From: Bacillota bacterium
GTDB taxonomy: Bacteria; Bacillota; Clostridia; Lachnospirales; Lachnospiraceae
DNA length: 50,325 nt
Assembly (NCBI GenBank): GCA_023460575.1
Contig: JAEWPQ010000054.1
Coordinates: forward strand, 1 to 50,325
Direction of reading: 5' to 3'
Shown here: piece by piece, positions 8,079 through 15,476 of the stretch
Position numbering within the stretch: the stretch's first letter is position 1
How the letters are laid out: every line of letters starts with the position of its first letter
Notes under the pieces: model-generated
The model's database searches: none
What the model was told of the DNA's origin: nothing
Seen by the model: the letters and a program-made list of their open reading frames with translations, nothing else
Program-made: the position numbers and the translations under genes

Positions 8079-9971
8079 ATGATGGGTAACGGGTTCGGGG
8101 GAAAAATTAAGAGTATTATGAAAGAAAAACAAAAGAAGAACAGAAGAGCCCTGTTATTTTTAATTCTGTCTGTATGTTTGATATCAGGGCTTGTAAGTAT
8201 CCGGAATCAATATGTTTCCTACCCCATATCCGATGGATTTATAAATTTGTCGGATATGAATATGGAAGATAAGGCAGTTCAGTTGAATGGTGCATGGAAG
8301 TTTTATGAAGGGACATTTGAGGATACTGTCTCCCGGACAGCAGCCAGCCTGGACGTTCCGGGAAGCTGGCGGGGGAAAGTAATTAACGGAAAGAAGCTGG
8401 AAAAACACGGCATCGGCGTATATGAACTCCGTGTAAAAGTTCCGGCACCCGGTGATTACTGCATGAAGCTTAACTATGTATCCAGTGCATATGAACTTTA
8501 CATAAATAATAAAAAGATTGTAGAAAACGGAAAAATCGGTGCAGACAAGAACGGAGAAATTCCCAGCTGGGCCCCTCAGTTTGTCTATTTCCGTGCCGAT
8601 CAGAGTGATCTTGTGATCCGGCTTAAGATATCCAATTTTCACTGCAATAATGGCGGAATCGTACTTCCGGTCTATATTGGAAAACAAGCGCCTCTGTTCC
8701 GGTTCCACCTTCTCAACCTGATGAAAAACATCGGGTTTATTGGTATTCTCGCTGGAATGGCGTGCTATCTGTATGTTTTTAACTGGTGTTTGAATAAAAA
8801 AGCACAGTCTGTATATCTCTGGATTTTTTGTATCTCTGTGCTGGTTTCTGCGTCTATTATAGACGGCGAGAGCATGGTCAGTATTCTGCCATTCCTCTCC
8901 ATTGATGCAGTTCTGAAGACAGAGTATGTGTCCTTTATGGTCCAGATTACATCCATTCAGTTCTTTCTTTGGAGCATGTACCCGGAACTGGGAAAAACTC
9001 ATCCTATCCGCTTTTTAAAGATTATGGATTTTTTCTATACTGCCATTCTTATCTTTCTGCCTGTTATACCTGTTTTGTATGACAATATGGTATTCGTACC
9101 GATTCTGTTTATCAATGCAACTTGTTATTTATTGAAGATTGCCAGGGCGTTTAAGCTGAAAAAGCCCAATGCCGCACCGGTTTTACTGGGCTATTGTGTA
9201 TATGTGATGTCCTGTGTCCTGCAGATTGTGGATATACAGCATAATATTGATGTAAAATATTTAAACGATTTTAATTTCTATTATTTCGGAGTGCTTTTCT
9301 TCCTCCTCAGCCAGGGATATGTTCTGGCAGTGAATGTGGAAGATACGTTCCATCAGTCAGAACTGGCCCATGAGATGGAGATTGCCTCTTTACAGGCTCA
9401 GATCTCCCCTCATTTCCTGTTTAATATTCTTCATAACATCTACTACCTTATGGACACCAATGCGAAGACGGCAAAAAATATGCTTATGTGTCTGTCTGAT
9501 TTTTTGAGGGTAAAATACCGTTTTGATTACAGAACTTATACTCTGTATCAGTTAAGGGAGGAACTGGATCTGGTAAATGCTTATGTGGAACTGGAAAATG
9601 TGAGAATGAATGGTGCCTTAAAGCTTGAGATTGATGCACCTGATGAGCTTCTGTCAAACAAGATACTTCCCCTTACCCTTCAGCCCCTTGTGGAAAACTG
9701 CATTAAGCACGGATTTGATTCCAGTGAGCTTACTATCCGGATCGGGGTTATGGAGAAAGGAGAGATGCTGCTGATCAGCGTAGAGGATAATGGAAGGGGA
9801 ATCAGGCCGGAAATTCTTGAAAACATCGGCAGGAGGGATGCTTCAAAAAGAGGAGTCGGAATAAACAATATCAATTACCGGCTTAATATATGTTTTCAAA
9901 GCCAGCTGGTCATTGAAAGCCAGTGGTCAAAAGGAACTAAGATCAGTTTTCAGATACCGAAGAGGGGGTAA
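8079..9971 (+). CDS. LytS-type sensor histidine kinase with 7TMR-DISM-like sensor region
   Basis: 630 residues. A short cytoplasmic start and one membrane helix (about residues 24-40) lead to an extracytoplasmic beta-rich domain (about 50-200; LNGAWKFYEG, VPGSWRG, GIGVYELRVKVP) like the jelly-roll sensors of 7TMR-DISM receptors. About seven membrane helices follow (210-420). The kinase part is of the His_kinase/LytS class: H445 in ISPHFLFN, then the ATP-binding region with LVENCIKHG and DNGRG. Its partner regulator starts 9 bp downstream, so they form an operon. The signal is unknown; a carbohydrate or wall fragment is plausible from the jelly-roll domain, by inference. Start choice is uncertain: ATGs occur at 8079, 8082 and 8118 and none has a strong ribosome site. 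Confidence 0.9.
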   Translation: MMGNGFGGKIKSIMKEKQKKNRRALLFLILSVCLISGLVSIRNQYVSYPISDGFINLSDMNMEDKAVQLNGAWKFYEGTFEDTVSRTAASLDVPGSWRGKVINGKKLEKHGIGVYELRVKVPAPGDYCMKLNYVSSAYELYINNKKIVENGKIGADKNGEIPSWAPQFVYFRADQSDLVIRLKISNFHCNNGGIVLPVYIGKQAPLFRFHLLNLMKNIGFIGILAGMACYLYVFNWCLNKKAQSVYLWIFCISVLVSASIIDGESMVSILPFLSIDAVLKTEYVSFMVQITSIQFFLWSMYPELGKTHPIRFLKIMDFFYTAILIFLPVIPVLYDNMVFVPILFINATCYLLKIARAFKLKKPNAAPVLLGYCVYVMSCVLQIVDIQHNIDVKYLNDFNFYYFGVLFFLLSQGYVLAVNVEDTFHQSELAHEMEIASLQAQISPHFLFNILHNIYYLMDTNAKTAKNMLMCLSDFLRVKYRFDYRTYTLYQLREELDLVNAYVELENVRMNGALKLEIDAPDELLSNKILPLTLQPLVENCIKHGFDSSELTIRIGVMEKGEMLLISVEDNGRGIRPEILENIGRRDASKRGVGINNINYRLNICFQSQLVIESQWSKGTKISFQIPKRG

Positions 9972-9980
9972 TATGCAAAT

Positions 9981-10712
9981 ATGCAGGTTGTAGTCATTGA
10001 TGATGAGAAAAATTCAATTGAATATCTAACGGAACTGCTGAAGAAAAAGGAGGAATTTTCTTTGGCAGCGGCTTTTTCCGATTCCAGAGAGGGGCTGGCA
10101 TATTTACTGAAGAATCCCTGCGACCTATTATTTTTGGATATTGACATGCCGGGAATTAATGGAATGTACATTGCTGAGCAGATCAGCAGCCTTCATCCAC
10201 AAACAAAGATCTGCTTTGTAACTGCGTATAATGGTTATGCAGCAAAGGCATTTGAACTGAATGCAGTTGATTATTTATTAAAACCTTACACAGAAGAGCG
10301 GTTTTATAAGTGTCTGAATAAATTAAAAAATACCACAGCCGGACAGGAAGTATACCAGGAGATCAGCGGGCAGTATGAATATAACTTGGACATGATCTGC
10401 GGGTATAACGACGAAGACATTGTTCTTATACCGGCGGCTGATATATTCTATATAGAAGCATTACAGGGGGTTTGTATGATACATACCAGGGATCACGTAT
10501 TCCGCGGTAATAAGACGCTGAATTTTTATGAGGAAAAGCTGAAGAAGAATTCATTTTTCCGGACTCATAAGTGTTACCTGGCTAATCTCGCCAGAGCAGA
10601 CCGGTTTCGGCCGCGAATTAATTATACCTATGATATGTATTTTAAGGATATTTCCGATGTGATACTGGTCAGCCGGAATAAGGTAAAGGAACTGAAACAA
10701 TATTTCAATTAA
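9981..10712 (+). CDS. LytTR-family response regulator
   Basis: 243 residues. The receiver domain (1-120) has the acidic pair D8/D9, phospho-acceptor D53 in FLDIDMPG, the T/S switch in CFVTAYN and K in LLKPY. A LytTR DNA-binding domain follows (about 140-243; DIFYIEALQGVCMIHT, FFRTHKCYLANL), which contacts direct repeats. It pairs with the upstream LytS-type kinase and shares the transcript. The ATG at 9972 is out of frame and closes after six codons; the ATG at 9981 is the workable start, with GAGGGGG upstream. The adjacent permuted hydrolase gene is a likely co-transcribed partner or target. Confidence 0.92.
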   Translation: MQVVVIDDEKNSIEYLTELLKKKEEFSLAAAFSDSREGLAYLLKNPCDLLFLDIDMPGINGMYIAEQISSLHPQTKICFVTAYNGYAAKAFELNAVDYLLKPYTEERFYKCLNKLKNTTAGQEVYQEISGQYEYNLDMICGYNDEDIVLIPAADIFYIEALQGVCMIHTRDHVFRGNKTLNFYEEKLKKNSFFRTHKCYLANLARADRFRPRINYTYDMYFKDISDVILVSRNKVKELKQYFN

Positions 10713-10726
10713 TTCAGGAGGATGAA

Positions 10727-11668
10727 ATGATGAGTGAAAAAGTCAGGGTAAGTGATCTAAAAGCAGGAGATATCCTTTTACTGGAGCCCAGCGAAGACAA
10801 GATATCAAAGATCATAGCGTGGGTCACAAAATCGGAAGTAAGCCATACCGCTTTAAGCTGCGGACCTTACAAACCGACAGGGACCGTGATTGAGGAAACG
10901 CCCCCCAATGCAGTGGAGGACACCATCCTTACCAGAACAGCAAGGACAGCCTATGTGATGCGGTTAAATCCGGTAAATAACGACTGCCAGCCGGTTATGG
11001 ACATAGCGGCCCGGTATGTCAGCGAGAAGCTGCCTTATGCCCATGCCCAGCTTCCGTTTATCGGCCTGTACTGCATCACCAGTAACATTCTGGGCGATAC
11101 GGGGCTTCAGGGCCTTGTAACAAGGATTGTGAAGCTTTCCATGGGGATCTTAATGGAACTGGAAGATGCGGTGATTTATAAGGGCAGAGAAGCCATGATG
11201 TGCTCCCAGTTTGCTTACCATTGCTTTAAGGAGGCTGGAGAGAGCTATGAGATCCATTTAAATAATAATACAGGCTTCCCTGTGATTAATAAGATCATTG
11301 AAATCATTCAGAAGGATCCTTCCGGTTACAACAGCCGGATATTCTCTGGAATTGGGGAAAACAGTCCTGTAACGGATGAGAATGTGAATGAAGCAATCAG
11401 TGAATTATATGAGGCGCTGAGTGAGAATCAGGCTGACGCCCGGCTTTCTGCTTCAACTGATTTATCGGTTGACCTTATTATAGAAGTAACCCGTTTCTGC
11501 ATCCAGTTCGTTAAGACTTTTTCCAGGGGAGCAGATTGTAATCAGGAGGATGCAGTTTACTATTTAGACAGGCTTAAGGATATGTATGAATACTTTATCT
11601 CTCCGGGAGACTTATTGAAGAACACCCTTAATTTAACCTGCATCGGTACGGTCGATTACGAAGGCTGA
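10727..11668 (+). CDS. Permuted papain-like (YiiX/NlpC-P60 related) hydrolase
   Basis: 313 residues, no signal peptide. The first half has the order of circularly permuted NlpC/P60 enzymes: LKAGDILLLEP, then H40 in VSHTALSCG, and the putative nucleophile C159 later, in AMMCSQFAYHCFKEAG. Family members act on amide or ester bonds of peptides or lipids; the substrate here is unknown. The C-terminal 100 residues are helical and unassigned. AGGAGG (10715-10720) sits ahead of tandem ATGs at 10727 and 10730. It follows the LytTR regulator by 14 bp, so it is the third gene of that operon, suggesting a role in the response. A strong terminator follows. Confidence 0.75.
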   Translation: MMSEKVRVSDLKAGDILLLEPSEDKISKIIAWVTKSEVSHTALSCGPYKPTGTVIEETPPNAVEDTILTRTARTAYVMRLNPVNNDCQPVMDIAARYVSEKLPYAHAQLPFIGLYCITSNILGDTGLQGLVTRIVKLSMGILMELEDAVIYKGREAMMCSQFAYHCFKEAGESYEIHLNNNTGFPVINKIIEIIQKDPSGYNSRIFSGIGENSPVTDENVNEAISELYEALSENQADARLSASTDLSVDLIIEVTRFCIQFVKTFSRGADCNQEDAVYYLDRLKDMYEYFISPGDLLKNTLNLTCIGTVDYEG

Positions 11669-11770
11669 AGATTTTTATTAACCATTGATCCCGCAGATTA
11701 ACAGGTTATACTGTTTTTTTGCATCTTAGGGATATCCCGCCTCCAACAAATAAAATATCAGTATAATGTA

Positions 11771-11804
11771 GCCAGCTGGTGAATACAGACCAGCTGGCTT
11801 TTTT
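11771..11804 (+). terminator. Intrinsic terminator after the two-component operon
   Basis: GCCAGCTGGT (11771-11780) pairs perfectly with ACCAGCTGGC (11789-11798) around an 8-nt loop, then six T. Confidence 0.92.
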
Positions 11805-11853
11805 GACGCAAATAATGGTCGAAAACTGTTTTTTAAGGAAGGCGGGAAATTAG

Positions 11854-12525
11854 ATGGATTATGCAAAAACAAAACAGTGGCTGGATGATCATGGGGTCAT
11901 TCTGGAGGAAAGCTTCTATACAGCATTAAATAATCTTGCGAAAGACTACAAAAAGACAAATGACTTAAGGCTTCTGGAAGACGTGTATCAGAGGCTGGGG
12001 GTAAATAAACAGGCTGTTTCCTGGTGGAAGAATCACCCATACAGCACTCAGACAAGAGAATCCAAGAAGCAGGTGATTGCTTCCTGTGCAGACATATTTC
12101 ATTTAAATGCAGAAGAATCCGAGCTTCTGGCCAATAAGGCGGGGCTCTCTCTTTCCGGCGAGCATGATTTTTGCGGATACTTCAGACAGTTTCTAAATGG
12201 CGGCAGAGGAAGAGGTAAATCCATCTGCGAGGCAGCCAATGTCAGCGAGCGGATGTTTCAATACATTAAGAGCCAGAAACGGCCTTCAAAGGAAACGCTG
12301 CTGGCAATTGCCATCTCTCTTGGACTTGGAATTGACGAAATACAGCTTTTACTTAAAAAAGCGGGGTATGCATTATCTGCTTCTCTTCCCAATGATGCAG
12401 TTGTCTGCTGGTTTCTTTCTGGTGAAAGAAAAACAGATGGAACTGTTCCGGTTCTGTTTTATATCAATGAAGTGCTTGATGAGCTAAAGCTTCCTCTTCT
12501 TATGACACGGTTGCGAAGCTCGTAA
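11854..12525 (+). CDS. XRE-like protein with two helix-turn-helix modules
   Basis: 223 residues. Two segments look like HTH units: about 40-90 (LEDVYQRLGVNKQAVSWWKN, then an IFHLNAEESELLANKAGLS tail) and about 122-170 (ICEAANVSERMFQYIKSQ, then LGLGIDEIQLLLKKAGYALS). The repeated 'helix, short turn, AGxxLS' end suggests an internal duplication. The last 50 residues end in a helical tail. I know this architecture as a hypothetical or XRE-like regulator in Lachnospiraceae but cannot name a target. AAGGAAGGCGGG lies upstream of the ATG. It is monocistronic, between two terminators. Confidence 0.7.
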   Translation: MDYAKTKQWLDDHGVILEESFYTALNNLAKDYKKTNDLRLLEDVYQRLGVNKQAVSWWKNHPYSTQTRESKKQVIASCADIFHLNAEESELLANKAGLSLSGEHDFCGYFRQFLNGGRGRGKSICEAANVSERMFQYIKSQKRPSKETLLAIAISLGLGIDEIQLLLKKAGYALSASLPNDAVVCWFLSGERKTDGTVPVLFYINEVLDELKLPLLMTRLRSS

Positions 12526-12562
12526 TGAATGTTCTTTTACCTGGAATAGAATGAATTTTATG

Positions 12563-12588
12563 AAAGCCGGATATAGTGCCGGCTTTTT
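12563..12588 (+). terminator. Intrinsic terminator of the double-HTH gene
   Basis: AAAGCCGG (12563-12570) pairs with CCGGCTTT (12579-12586) around an 8-nt loop; the T-run reaches 12588. Confidence 0.88.
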
Positions 12589-12928
12589 AAGGTTGTACTG
12601 GTAATAAATAGATATATGCCTTATTAATTGTGAAAAATCTGACGAGAACAAAAAGCATTCAGATAAATTAAAATAATTATTGTATTATCTATTATAATTG
12701 ATATCAATTATGTCGACAATATAAGATTTGAATAAATCGCATATTTAGTATCAGCTTCTTTTCGACATAGCATATGTAGTACTTTAACTAAAAATCCATC
12801 TGATAAATTGATTAGATTGACTAAAGAAATGTAAAATATGTCGAATTATGCGATAAAATTTACTTTTCAAACACTTAGAAAGGACTTATATTGATTAAAG
12901 AAAAGCAGAAAAAGGAGGGGGTATCTAT
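12589..12928 (+). promoter_or_regulatory. AT-rich control region with Spo0A-type boxes
   Basis: 340 bp without a gene. It holds an 18-bp perfect palindrome ATAATTGATATCAATTAT (12694-12711), which runs straight into TGTCGACA (12711-12718), and two exact copies of the Spo0A box TGTCGAA: TTCGACA at 12771-12777 (reverse) and TGTCGAA at 12839-12845 (forward). The 12711-12718 palindrome is a 6/7 match on either strand. The forward exact box lies 84 bp before the small CDS start, where an activator overlapping a -35 region would sit. I cannot place a consensus -10 with confidence. Confidence 0.55.
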
Positions 12929-13078
12929 ATGACAGATGCTGAGAAACTGCGGATTGTACAGATGGAGAATGAGAAGCTGCTGGAAGAAAATTCGAGACTC
13001 CATAAAGTGATTGAAAGGTTGAATCAGACGCTGAACAGATTGATCGGACGTTACATAAGTACTGACAAAATCGCCTGA
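12929..13078 (+). CDS. 49-residue coiled-coil small protein
   Basis: Too short for many gene finders but well supported: AAAGGAGGGGG lies 9 nt before the ATG at 12929, and the 49 codons read as one continuous leucine-zipper helix (IVQMENEKLLEENSRLHKVI, then ERLNQTLNRLIGRYI). There is no signal or membrane segment. The coil resembles the end of the convergent zinc-ribbon protein (13126-13533): both have ENEKL, then IExxxQTxxxxxxR, with one extra heptad here. Spo0A-type boxes lie upstream, so expression at the onset of sporulation or stationary phase is plausible. Function unknown; it may dimerise with or antagonise the zinc-ribbon protein. Confidence 0.7.
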   Translation: MTDAEKLRIVQMENEKLLEENSRLHKVIERLNQTLNRLIGRYISTDKIA

Positions 13079-13130
13079 CAGGGGCTGGGTAAGGAGTGCA
13101 GGGGGGCACTCCCGGAATGTCCCTGTCAGG
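13074..13130. terminator. Two-tier hairpin between convergent small genes
   Basis: Outer stem CCTGACAGGG (13074-13083) with CCCTGTCAGG (13121-13130); inner stem GGAGTGC (13093-13099) with GCACTCC (13106-13112). It overlaps the stop codons of both convergent genes. A weak T-run is present only in the minus direction (GCGATTTTG), so it may serve the zinc-ribbon gene or protect both 3' ends. Confidence 0.6.
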
Positions 13131-13533
13131 GATCAGTCCCCTTTTGGGATTCTGCCTGGTCACTTACATTTAATCCTTTGTTTTTACGTACCATTTCCCA
13201 GATTGTCTGGTGCATCCATTCAATGGTTTTATTCAGTTTTTCATTTTCAATCTCCAGTTCGGTAATGCGGTCTCCCATTCGGGCTATGATTTCCCGGTTA
13301 TTATTCACCTTATGAGGTACCAGAAGGCGCTTTACATAGGGAGATGATGAGGCAATGATTTGGGAGGATAGCAGTTCGTCCCTTTCTTCACAGGGCAAAT
13401 CCATGAAAGCCTGATAGCTGATGGATAACGCAAGCATGTCTACCTTGCACTTTGGGCATACCGCATTCCTCTCCAGCTGATAATAACCATAATACCCGCA
13501 TTTGGAACAATAGTACACGGACAGTTCTCTCAT
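13126..13533 (-). CDS. Zinc-ribbon plus coiled-coil protein
   Basis: 135 residues. C9-x2-C12 and C26-x2-C29 (YYCSKCGYYGYY, AVCPKCKVD) form a zinc ribbon; a middle segment (50-80) follows, then a coiled coil (about 90-118; ITELEIENEKLNKTIEWMHQ) close to that of the convergent 49-residue protein. AAAAGGAGGAG precedes the ATG at 13533. A one-mismatch Spo0A-type box (ATCGACA, 13592-13598) lies about 60 bp upstream of the start. No membrane segment. I do not recognise a named family; a nucleic-acid or protein-binding adaptor is the cautious reading. Confidence 0.8.
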   Translation of the reverse strand: MRELSVYYCSKCGYYGYYQLERNAVCPKCKVDMLALSISYQAFMDLPCEERDELLSSQIIASSSPYVKRLLVPHKVNNNREIIARMGDRITELEIENEKLNKTIEWMHQTIWEMVRKNKGLNVSDQAESQKGTDP

Positions 13534-13689
13534 CGGTCTCCTCCTTTTTTATTAGTGTATGAACATTCTACTCCTATATGTATAACGTTTAATCGACAAA
13601 AATATAACGCAAAAAGAGTGAAATCGATAAAAAAATTTCTATTTTGGCATTTTGTACAGATTAAACAAATACAATTGTTCAAAACAAAT

Positions 13690-13721
13690 AAAAACCCGCA
13701 GCTGATACGCTGCGGGCTTTT
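13690..13721 (-). terminator. Terminator of the minus-strand wall-binding protein gene
   Basis: CCCGCAGC (13695-13702) pairs with GCTGCGGG (13709-13716). An A-run on the left and a T-run on the right make it bidirectional. On the minus strand it lies about 45 bp after the stop of the repeat protein. Confidence 0.85.
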
Positions 13722-13761
13722 TGGCAATTGAACGGATGTTTCATTTATAAAGATGTTCTAT

Positions 13762-15108
13762 TTACTGAATAATACCATTTACATCAACAACGTAAACTTT
13801 TTCATTGGTGTCTTTGAAATCTCTGAAGCCTGCGCCAAGCTCTGGTTTTGCAGTAGACTTGGATGTGGAGGAAGCTTTCTGAAGAACACCATTGGTATTC
13901 ACAAGATAGTTCTTTCCGTTAAGAGCGAATGGAGCAACTCTTAAATCCGCATCTGCTTCTTTTCTTAAACCGTACTCGTAAAGAGTATCGTCAAGAATAC
14001 CGTGGAAGCCCTGACCTTTTTTACTTCCTGAAGTTGCAAAGTACCAGATCTGGTTCTCGCCTAAATCCTCGTCGTAAATGGACTGTTTTCCTGTGTTGAT
14101 TGCGCCGCTTTCTGCGAAATAGAAGTTTGCAGTATTTCCGTCTTCCAGATTAACAACCTTAAGACCGGTCTGCATTTCACCTTTTGTATTAAATCCATAT
14201 TTCTGGGAATTTACAGTAAATAATTGAAAACCCTTTTTCGCAAAGTAAGGAGCACCGTTTTTAAAGAAGAACCAGTGCTGTTCGCCTTCTGCGCTGATGC
14301 CTTCGATGCCTTCGATTTCTCTCCAGCCATCGACTCTTGCACCGCTCTCATCATAGTACTGATAGCCTGCTGCGGAAGTATTGTTGTCAGTATTTTCGGC
14401 CGCTTCTGAAGGAGTTGCTGTTACAGGAAGTTTGTACCAGCCGGTCTGCATTTCACCATTTACAAAGGTGTAGTATGAACCGCTGATTTTCTTGTCTACC
14501 TGATCTTTTACCATGATACCGTCTTTATCAAAATAGTACCAGGCACGTGGATGCTCGGAATCTTCCTTCGCACTGTCAAGCTCAAACCAGCCTGTTTTCT
14601 GTGCTCCGTCGTTTTCGCCACCCAGGTAATAAGTAGAACCAGCGATTTCTACCTTGCCGGTGAGCATCTGGCCCTGCTCGTCAAAGTAGTACCAGCTGTT
14701 GTTAATCTTCTGCCATTTGGAAACTACGGCTTTTCCGTCTTTTCCATAATAATGCCAGTAGTCTTCCGGTGAATCAGGGGAGTCCCAGTAGCTGTCATTG
14801 GTAACAGAGACCCAGAAATTAGTGACTCTTTTACCGCTCTCGTCTACATAGTACTCATCAATTTCCTGGCTGGTAGCGATTTCGCCATCCTCGTTTAAGT
14901 AATACCAGTCTTCTCCGTATTTCTTCCAGGAATCAGTGGCGAAGTAATCACCCTCCTCATAAAATCTCCATGTACCGTTTTCTTCTACCCAGCCAGTTGC
15001 CTTAGCATAGACAGTAGAGGCTGTGTTAAAGAATCCCAGTTGTGGGGCTGCAGCAGTTAAAATACCGGCAGCGGATAATACAGCCATCAATTTGATTTGC
15101 TTTTTCAT
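13762..15108 (-). CDS. Secreted protein of choline-binding-type (CW_binding) repeats
   Basis: 448 residues from the ATG at 15108. The frame is open further upstream, but only this start gives a signal peptide (MKKQIKLMAVLSAAGILTAA, likely cut after VYA, residue 35) and an AAGGAGAG ribosome site. The rest is almost all aromatic-Gly wall-binding repeats (GWVEENGTWRFYEEGDYF, SWKKYGEDWYYLNEDG, GKAVVSKWQKINNSWYYF) with no recognisable catalytic domain. It should bind choline-like or other wall polymers non-covalently and coat the surface. The large surface protein ending at 7901 carries the same class of repeats. Monocistronic, with its own terminator. Confidence 0.9.
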   Translation of the reverse strand: MKKQIKLMAVLSAAGILTAAAPQLGFFNTASTVYAKATGWVEENGTWRFYEEGDYFATDSWKKYGEDWYYLNEDGEIATSQEIDEYYVDESGKRVTNFWVSVTNDSYWDSPDSPEDYWHYYGKDGKAVVSKWQKINNSWYYFDEQGQMLTGKVEIAGSTYYLGGENDGAQKTGWFELDSAKEDSEHPRAWYYFDKDGIMVKDQVDKKISGSYYTFVNGEMQTGWYKLPVTATPSEAAENTDNNTSAAGYQYYDESGARVDGWREIEGIEGISAEGEQHWFFFKNGAPYFAKKGFQLFTVNSQKYGFNTKGEMQTGLKVVNLEDGNTANFYFAESGAINTGKQSIYDEDLGENQIWYFATSGSKKGQGFHGILDDTLYEYGLRKEADADLRVAPFALNGKNYLVNTNGVLQKASSTSKSTAKPELGAGFRDFKDTNEKVYVVDVNGIIQ

Positions 15109-15424
15109 AAATATGTTCTCTCCTTTTTTGCAGTAAGTTTTATCGTGGCCGAAAATCCATAGTTGCATTACTCTGCGATTATAACGTAAACAAAAGGTAC
15201 AAAGAAAGTGTGGTTTCATGGCAGATATGGAAGGAGCTAACAGAACAGGAGAAAAGTTGAGGATACGCAGGGGTTCCCCCGCCTGTATGGAGCCGCCCCA
15301 GTGCAGGAAATTCGGGCAGTTGTAAGGAAAATAAGGCTGGGACGGAGAAGAAACGGAAGAAAAATGGAAATGCAGGAAGCATTTAGAAAGTAAGAAAACT
15401 TTAATAGGAAAATAAAGTGGTGTG
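15109..15424. other. Intergenic region between divergent genes
   Basis: About 316 bp between the minus-strand repeat protein and the glycan locus. The minus strand carries TATAAT (plus-strand ATTATA, 15178-15183), a plausible -10 for the repeat protein though without a clear -35. The middle part (15240-15365) is G-rich and has no ORF, hairpin or repeat that I would defend. Confidence 0.4.
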
Positions 15425-15433
15425 TGGTATAAT
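15425..15433 (+). promoter_or_regulatory. Extended -10 promoter of the glycan locus
   Basis: TGGTATAAT is a TGn-extended -10 element; no good -35 lies at 17 bp, as expected for this class. Predicted start is near 15440, giving a leader of about 37 nt with AAAGGAG before the ATG at 15477. Confidence 0.65.
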
Positions 15434-15476
15434 CACAGTCAGATAATTACCATTCCTTAATAAAGGAGAAAATAAC

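Noticed and set aside
8184..9002. 272-codon minus-strand frame
   Set aside because: It lies wholly within the LytS-type kinase gene, has no family features and no ribosome site.
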